Origin: an uncultured Lachnospiraceae bacterium
Lineage (GTDB): Bacteria > Bacillota > Clostridia > Lachnospirales > Lachnospiraceae
Reading direction: 5' to 3'
NCBI GenBank assembly: GCA_902803625.1
Contig: CADCQV010000256.1
Coordinates: 1 to 10,038, forward strand
Length of the DNA: 10,038 nucleotides
Positions 6,003-10,038 of the stretch are shown one piece after another (within the stretch, counting starts at the first letter, position 1; each line of letters starts with the position of its first letter). The translations under genes and the position numbers were made by a program. The notes beneath the pieces are model-generated. The model ran no database searches. It saw only the letters and a list, made by a program, of their open reading frames with translations, and was not told where the DNA came from.

Positions 6003-6044
6003 ACAGAGATTGCGGGAGTTGCGAAGCAACGAAGCAATCTCTGT
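6003..6044. repeat. Palindromic element, GTTGC inner stem (copy 1)
   Basis: Arms ACAGAGATTGC (6003-6013) and GCAATCTCTGT (6034-6044) form an 11-bp perfect outer stem around GGGA, the inner hairpin GTTGC-GAA-GCAAC, and GAA. A small separate hairpin GTGC-AAA-GCAC lies just to the left (5994-6004). Confidence 0.88.
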
Positions 6045-6057
6045 ATTTTAAAAGTAT

Positions 6058-6082
6058 GAATGTCGCATTTATGCGATCATTC
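6058..6082. repeat. AT-loop hairpin accompanying the palindromic element (copy 1)
   Basis: GAATG-TCGCAT-TT-ATGCGA-T-CATTC forms an 11-bp stem with one bulged T. It recurs at 6219-6243 as part of block B, where one base just upstream differs. Confidence 0.8.
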
Positions 6083-6168
6083 GGATATGCATTAGAGGAC
6101 CTGTCCGACACGAGCATAAAAGCTACGCGAGTGTATACGAGCGGAGCGATATGCGAGTGCCGGCAGAC

Positions 6169-6251
6169 GATTGCGGGAGTTGCGAAGCAACGAAGCAATC
6201 TCTGTATTTTAAAAGTACGAATGTCGCATTTATGCGATCATTCGGATATGC
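6169..6251. repeat. Second copy of block B
   Basis: This 83-base segment matches 6008-6090 at every base but one (a T to C just before the AT-loop hairpin). Its left flank differs, so the outer stem of the palindrome (GATTGC/GCAATC, 6169-6174 and 6195-6200) is only six pairs rather than eleven. Confidence 0.92.
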
Positions 6252-6265
6252 GAGTGCCGGCAGAC

Positions 6266-6356
6266 GATTGCGGGAGCGCGCCAGCGCGAAGCAATCCGCA
6301 GCATATTCGAACAAAAAGTGCAAAGCACAGAGATTGCGGGAGTTGCGAAGCAACGA
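6266..6356. repeat. Second copy of block A, cut off at the flavodiiron gene end
   Basis: This 91-base segment matches 5942-6032 with a single C to A change. It carries a complete GC-rich palindrome (6266-6296). The next GTTGC palindrome keeps its left outer arm and inner hairpin (6342-6354) but the right outer arm is missing: homology stops at 6356, 12 bases before the stop codon region of the flavodiiron gene. Confidence 0.9.
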
Positions 6357-6368
6357 TTATATGAGTTG

Positions 6369-7520
6369 CTACTTCATCTCCTCCGCCAGCTCCTCAAGCA
6401 TCGCGCGGCTCTCGTCATTCAAAGCGGACTTCACGGTCACAACCGGCTCCACGAAGGTAATATCCTTGCTCTTTTCAAACATCCCCTTAATAACCTTAGC
6501 AGCCATAGGTGCCCAGGTGCCGTTTTCAATTATCCCTATCTTCCTCTTCTGATAATTCCTTTCAAGAAGTGCATCGATAAAGGTCCTCATAAACGGGAAA
6601 ACATCACCGTTATAGGTGGGTGTCGCAAGCACAAGCCTGTCATACCTGAAAGCATCCTCAACTGCCTCGGCCATATCATCCCTTGCAAGATCCGTGATAG
6701 AAACCTTTGGTGCTCCCTTCTTTTCCAGAAGCTCCTTTAAGAGCTCAGCAGCCTCCTTTGTATGTCCGTATACGGAAGCATATGCGATTATTATGCCGGG
6801 ATCCTCGGGTGTGTAGCTTGACCACTTATCATAGAGATCCAGATAGTACGACAGATTTTCAGTAAGTATGGGACCATGTAGCGGACAAATAACCTCTATT
6901 TTCAGCCCTGAAGCGGCCTTCAGAAGATTCTGCGCCTGCACGCCGTATTTTCCGACAATACCGAAATAGTACCTTCTCGCTTCGCAGGCCCAGTCCTCCT
7001 CAACATCAAGAGCACCGAACTTGCCGAAGGCATCAGCGGAAAAGAGAACATTCTCCGGAGTCATATAGCTTACCATGACCTCCGGCCAGTGTACCATCGG
7101 AGCAAAGACAAAGGTCAGCGTATTCTTTCCGAGCTCCAGAGTATCACCATTCTTTACCACCAGCTTCTTCATATCAGCGGGAAGCACGAAAAACTGGCCC
7201 ATCATATTAAAGGTCTGGGCATTTCCGACCACAGTCGTTTCCGGATATTTATCAAGGAAATTCCTTATATTTGCGGAATGGTCCGGCTCCATATGGGAAA
7301 CAACGAGATAATCCGGTTTCTTTCCGGAAAGCTCCCTTTCGATATTCTGAAGCCATTCATCCTTAAAATTCAGGTCAACCGTATCCATTACCGCGGTCTT
7401 CTCATCAAGGATTACATATGAATTATATGCCATGCCGTTCGGCACATCATACTGACCCTCGAAAAGATCCACCTTATGGTCATTAACACCCACATACCTT
7501 ACCGAATCACTGATTCTCAT
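6369..7520 (-). CDS. fprA: Flavodiiron protein (type A flavoprotein, O2/NO reductase)
   Basis: This cytoplasmic enzyme reduces oxygen to water, or nitric oxide to nitrous oxide, with electrons from rubredoxin or a similar donor, protecting anaerobes. The N-terminal metallo-lactamase-like domain (1-240) has all six diiron ligands of the family: H76, E78 and D80 in SHMEPDH (75-81), H144, D163 and H215. The C-terminal flavodoxin domain (about 243-383) has the FMN phosphate loop YASVYGHTK (247-255) and the second FMN loop PTYNGDVFPF (301-310). At 383 residues it is close to the usual family length. I chose the ATG at 7520 because GGGAG lies eight bases upstream; a start 14 codons earlier (7562) would add a Lys-rich tail and has no better site. 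There is no fused rubredoxin or reductase domain, so the electron donor is encoded elsewhere. The gene is monocistronic. Confidence 0.94.
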   Translation of the reverse strand: MRISDSVRYVGVNDHKVDLFEGQYDVPNGMAYNSYVILDEKTAVMDTVDLNFKDEWLQNIERELSGKKPDYLVVSHMEPDHSANIRNFLDKYPETTVVGNAQTFNMMGQFFVLPADMKKLVVKNGDTLELGKNTLTFVFAPMVHWPEVMVSYMTPENVLFSADAFGKFGALDVEEDWACEARRYYFGIVGKYGVQAQNLLKAASGLKIEVICPLHGPILTENLSYYLDLYDKWSSYTPEDPGIIIAYASVYGHTKEAAELLKELLEKKGAPKVSITDLARDDMAEAVEDAFRYDRLVLATPTYNGDVFPFMRTFIDALLERNYQKRKIGIIENGTWAPMAAKVIKGMFEKSKDITFVEPVVTVKSALNDESRAMLEELAEEMK

Positions 7521-7567
7521 AAAACACACTCCCTTTCTTTTTTTGATTTTCAAGGCTTTCATACGTA

Positions 7568-7585
7568 AGCTGCGATTCTGCAGCT
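7568..7585 (-). other. Small hairpin in the flavodiiron leader
   Basis: AGCTGC and GCAGCT (7568-7573, 7580-7585) are perfect inverted arms with a six-base loop. It lies between the proposed minus-strand promoter and the start codon at 7520. It could be an operator or a leader structure; it may be chance. Confidence 0.4.
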
Positions 7586-7599
7586 GAGCGGAAAAATAA

Positions 7600-7628
7600 T
7601 TACCTTGATTTTTACATTAGTGTATAGT
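7600..7628 (+). promoter_or_regulatory. Promoter for tRNA-Thr
   Basis: TTACCT (7600-7605) and TATAGT (7623-7628) are 17 bases apart, the latter one base from consensus. The start would be near 7635, about 19 bases before the tRNA. Confidence 0.65.
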
Positions 7629-7651
7629 AAACTAAAAAAGCTGATTTTCAA
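7624..7651 (-). promoter_or_regulatory. Probable promoter for the flavodiiron gene
   Basis: On the minus strand TTGAAA (7651-7646) and TACTAT (7629-7624) are 16 bases apart. The -10 falls on the same bases as the -10 of the divergent tRNA-Thr promoter. The spacing is a base short and the -10 matches consensus at four of six positions, so this is moderate evidence. Confidence 0.5.
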
Positions 7652-7653
7652 AT

Positions 7654-7726
<73 letters not shown>

Positions 7727-7729
7727 CTT

Positions 7730-7759
7730 AGCACGAATTTCGTTTACGAAATTCGTGCT
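7730..7759. repeat. Perfect 13-bp hairpin after tRNA-Thr
   Basis: AGCACGAATTTCG and CGAAATTCGTGCT pair without mismatch around a TTTA loop, starting four bases after the tRNA. There is no T-run behind it, so it is not itself a terminator; it may protect or guide processing of the tRNA 3' end. Confidence 0.75.
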
Positions 7760-7760
7760 T

Positions 7761-7800
7761 CGACGAAAATTATCGTCAGCTGATTTTCGTCGATTTTTTT
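7761..7800 (+). terminator. Intrinsic terminator of tRNA-Thr (first)
   Basis: CGACGAAAAT (7761-7770) and ATTTTCGTCG (7783-7792) form a 10-bp stem with a 12-base loop, followed by seven T (7794-7800). Confidence 0.85.
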
Positions 7801-7802
7801 CA

Positions 7803-7840
7803 GGCGAAAAATACCGAAGGTGTGTTTCGTCGATTTTTTT
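7803..7840 (+). terminator. Second tandem terminator, overlapping the kinase stop
   Basis: GGCGAAA (7803-7809) and TTTCGTC (7825-7831) form a 7-bp stem with one G·U pair and a small ACC-GAA-GGT inner stem, followed by seven T (7834-7840). The 3' side, TTTCGTCGATTTTTTT, is the same as in the first terminator. The T-run touches the stop codon of the convergent kinase gene at 7839-7841. Confidence 0.65.
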
Positions 7841-10038
7841 ATAGTATAGTCTCCAAAGTGCTAAGGATCTCCAGCACCCTGTCCTCTTCCAGGGCATCTG
7901 CCGCATCATCCAGTTTTTTCAGCTCACTGTCAAGTTCATCCGTAAGCTTATATTCCCTTATCAGCCTGATATCATCCTTAATACTGTCGTAATCAAAGTT
8001 CTCAACAGCATTTCTCACATTGAAGATAAAGGTCATAAGGGTCTCCCGGCGGAGAGCCTCCTTAAAGAGATTCTTTAATGCGCTGTCTTCATCTTCCTCA
8101 TCCTTCTTAAGGTAGTCTGTGTAGATGAAGTTCATGGAATTCTTTATTGCTCTGTAGTCTTCAAGGAGAGCATCCGTCTTAGCCAGGATCTCGTCGATAT
8201 TGTTCTCATTACCGCAGCGCTCGAGATACTCAGCCATGACCGAGAGATTGACTGCGCCCACTATCCTCGCCGAGCTCTTAAGGGCATGCACCTTGATGGT
8301 ATAATTCTGGATATCCCGCTTATCCGCCAGGTTCTTGATCTCCTCGGCTCTTTCGTCAATGGTCTTATAGAAGGTGATGGCGGAATCCTTTAGCACAGCG
8401 GTGTCTCCGCAGCTTGCTATAGCAACGTTGTAGCTTAAGTTTTCAGCCTCACGGTAGGCAGCGACGAAGTTCTCATCAACTTCTCCGGCATCTGCATTTG
8501 CATCATCGATTTCCGCATCCTCGGGATCTATGATATCGATCTTCTCCGGCGGCAGATAACGTATGATAAGTTCCTCCAGTTCGGAAGGAGAAACCGGCTT
8601 AGAGATATAATCATCAAAGCCGTAGCTTCTGTATTTATCTCTGGAGCCTGCCCCCGCATTGGCGGTGAAGGCGATACAGGGAACTCCCCGGCATTTATTA
8701 TCCACCAGTTCATTCATGGCCTTAAGGGTATCGATACCATCCATCACCGGCATACGGTGGTCTATGAACATCATGTCGTAGTGATGGGATCTTACAAGCT
8801 TTAATGCATCATTTCCGCTTACAGCGGTATCGATCCTGATCCTGGTCTTCTTAAGGAGTCCCTTGAATACCGTAAGGTTCATCTCGGTATCGTCAACCAC
8901 CAGAAGGGACGCATCCGGAGCCCGGAAAAGTTCTGTATACTTATTCTGGTTAAGGATAGACTTCTTATACGCTTCAGCAAAGTCACCCATCCTCTTCCAG
9001 TCCACAACCCTCTGCTTAAGCTTAAAGGAGAACTCGGAACCCTTACCGTATTCACTGCTGACCTCAAGAGCAGAGCCCATGAGATTTAAGAGATTCTTTA
9101 CTATGCTGAGTCCGAGACCGGTACCCTCGATATTTCTGTTCCTCTGAAGATCCACACGTTCAAAGGGCGAGAACAGCCTTTCGAGATCCTCGGGCTTTAT
9201 GCCGATTCCGGTATCCTTGACGCTGACTTCCAGCATTATCTCATCATCCGATTCCTTTTCGAAATTGAGATCAAAGGTAACAGTGCCCTTTTCCGTATAT
9301 TTGACCGCATTGGTAAGGATATTCAGAATACACTGCTTCACCCTGTCCTCATCTCCGAGAAGCACGGAGGGAAGATCAGGATTCGCATTTACCACAAGCT
9401 CCAGTCCCTTATTATGTGCACGGACAGCAACCATGTTCACAAGATCCGTGATCATAAAGCTGGTCTTGTATTCGTCGGAGAGGATCTCCATCTTCCCCGC
9501 CTCTATCTTTGAGAAATCAAGGATATCGTTTATGAGGTTCAGGAGGGACTTGCCCGCATTGTTGATATTGGAGGCATATTCCAGGATGTGCTCGTTATCG
9601 CTTTCCCGGATGATCATCTCATCCATTCCAAGGACAGCGTTGATGGGAGTCCTGATCTCGTGGGACATGCTTGCAAGGAAGTCACTCTTCGCCCTGTTCG
9701 CTTCCTCAGCCTGACGCTTTGCCTTTCTCAGTTCATCGCTCTCTTCCGCCTTTTCCGTTGCAATGATGAGATACAGGCTTCCTATTGCATAAAGAATGAG
9801 CAGAAAGGCAAAGGCATAGATGACAATGGTGGATGCATCAAGCAGCCCCCGGGTCATGATATCCGGCTCCATATATCCCTGTATACGGAAGAGAGTAAAG
9901 GGAACATCGGCTGTAAAGAAGATGTACTTCTCCCCTTGCACCGTGTAGAAATCGGCATTGGAGGACCTGAGCTCCATATTGCGGGACAGCTCGTTAAAGA
10001 TATCCCTGTAGTTCCGGCTCTCGAAATAAGCGGCTTCA
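7839..10038 (-). CDS. Hybrid histidine kinase with receiver and Hpt domains (N terminus cut by window edge)
   Basis: This membrane sensor kinase runs off the right edge; the frame stays open from the Met codon at 9977 to 10038, so that Met is internal. Numbering from that Met: an extracytoplasmic region, a membrane helix (about 48-73), a short coiled linker, HisKA with SHEIRTP (105-111, acceptor H106), and HATPase_c with N223 in the N box, DTGIGI (255-260) and GTGLGL (285-290). Next is a complete receiver with D362/D363, acceptor D406, T438 and K460, and an Hpt domain with HALKS (564-568, acceptor H564). This is a full His-Asp-His relay in one chain, lacking only the final response regulator, which is not in this window. 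About 100 acidic, helical residues follow the Hpt domain and match no domain I recognise. No clear terminator follows on its own strand. Confidence 0.95.
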   Translation of the reverse strand, partial: EAAYFESRNYRDIFNELSRNMELRSSNADFYTVQGEKYIFFTADVPFTLFRIQGYMEPDIMTRGLLDASTIVIYAFAFLLILYAIGSLYLIIATEKAEESDELRKAKRQAEEANRAKSDFLASMSHEIRTPINAVLGMDEMIIRESDNEHILEYASNINNAGKSLLNLINDILDFSKIEAGKMEILSDEYKTSFMITDLVNMVAVRAHNKGLELVVNANPDLPSVLLGDEDRVKQCILNILTNAVKYTEKGTVTFDLNFEKESDDEIMLEVSVKDTGIGIKPEDLERLFSPFERVDLQRNRNIEGTGLGLSIVKNLLNLMGSALEVSSEYGKGSEFSFKLKQRVVDWKRMGDFAEAYKKSILNQNKYTELFRAPDASLLVVDDTEMNLTVFKGLLKKTRIRIDTAVSGNDALKLVRSHHYDMMFIDHRMPVMDGIDTLKAMNELVDNKCRGVPCIAFTANAGAGSRDKYRSYGFDDYISKPVSPSELEELIIRYLPPEKIDIIDPEDAEIDDANADAGEVDENFVAAYREAENLSYNVAIASCGDTAVLKDSAITFYKTIDERAEEIKNLADKRDIQNYTIKVHALKSSARIVGAVNLSVMAEYLERCGNENNIDEILAKTDALLEDYRAIKNSMNFIYTDYLKKDEEDEDSALKNLFKEALRRETLMTFIFNVRNAVENFDYDSIKDDIRLIREYKLTDELDSELKKLDDAADALEEDRVLEILSTLETIL

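Larger units (their letters stand above)
5890..6356. repeat. Array of nested palindromes and permuted long repeats
   Basis: This 467-base stretch holds no credible gene. It is a mosaic of hairpins (listed separately) joined by shared linkers. Block A (5942-6032) recurs at 6266-6356 with one difference. Block B (6008-6090) recurs at 6169-6251 with one difference. A 32-base lead-in (6148-6179) recurs exactly at 6245-6276, making a 97-base tandem step. A and B overlap in the first locus but appear in the order B then A in the second. Reading frames on both strands exist only because the repeats lack stops. Confidence 0.92.

Noticed and set aside
5890..6356. CRISPR array
   Set aside because: The repeats are long, nested and permuted, with no regular repeat-spacer spacing, no unique spacers and no cas genes nearby.
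5749..6356. tRNA-Gly as an integration site of a phage or genomic island
   Set aside because: No integrase, no duplicated tRNA 3' end and no cargo genes are present; only a short inverted sequence is shared with the array.
5745..6552. Several open frames of 76-133 codons on both strands across the repeat array
   Set aside because: They share repeated stretches because the DNA repeats, lack proper ribosome binding sites, run through a tRNA gene and hairpins, and overlap on both strands.
7521..7562. Upstream start codon for the flavodiiron protein at 7562
   Set aside because: It adds a Lys-rich segment not expected in the family and the start at 7520 has a well-spaced GGGAG.
8863..9714. Plus-strand open frames of 94 and 171 codons opposite the hybrid kinase
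   Set aside because: They are rich in Ser and Leu, as expected of antisense frames, and the minus-strand kinase has intact catalytic motifs throughout.

Overview
The window looks like chromosome of a low-to-mid GC anaerobic Firmicute, most likely a Lachnospiraceae member (Butyrivibrio/Roseburia-like). This is inferred from the protein families (flavodiiron protein, TFIIB-type zinc-ribbon membrane protein, large hybrid histidine kinase with receiver and Hpt domains, PAS-GGDEF protein), from AGG-rich ribosome binding sites, and from two tRNA genes of bacterial type. No marker here fixes the genus.

Layout. 1-166: a damaged copy of a palindromic repeat, then an extended -10 promoter almost touching the start codon of a CgeB-like glycosyltransferase (167-1402, +). 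1399-2040 (-): a two-gene unit with its own promoter, encoding a 78-residue Ala/Pro-rich protein that ends in a FliM/FliN-like peptide and a small two-helix membrane protein with a PH-like tail. Its stop codon overlaps that of the glycosyltransferase. 2155-5508 (-): a close-packed four-gene cluster, in transcription order a receiver-PAS-GGDEF diguanylate cyclase, a double zinc-ribbon membrane protein, an unlisted 59-residue membrane microprotein, and a uridine-phosphorylase family enzyme. 5654-5886 (+): a tRNA-Gly(CCC) gene with a strong promoter and a long terminator hairpin. 5890-6356: about 470 bases without a credible gene, filled with nested palindromes and rearranged near-identical repeats that run up to the stop codon of the next gene. 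6369-7520 (-): a flavodiiron protein (FprA family). 7600-7840 (+): a tRNA-Thr(CGT) gene whose promoter lies on top of a probable divergent promoter for the flavodiiron gene, followed by a perfect hairpin and two tandem terminators. 7839-10038 (-): a hybrid histidine kinase running off the right edge.

How the genes work together. Two signalling proteins (the c-di-GMP synthase and the hybrid kinase) and one oxygen/NO-detoxifying enzyme suggest environmental sensing, but no single pathway unites the window.

The most unusual items are: (1) the palindromic repeat family, whose copies share an outer stem, a GGGA internal loop, an inner hairpin and a GAA/GGA internal loop, with paired base changes in the stems; (2) the short protein carrying an isolated CheY-docking-like peptide at its C terminus; (3) the microprotein that resembles the membrane-anchor tail of TPM-domain proteins without the TPM domain.
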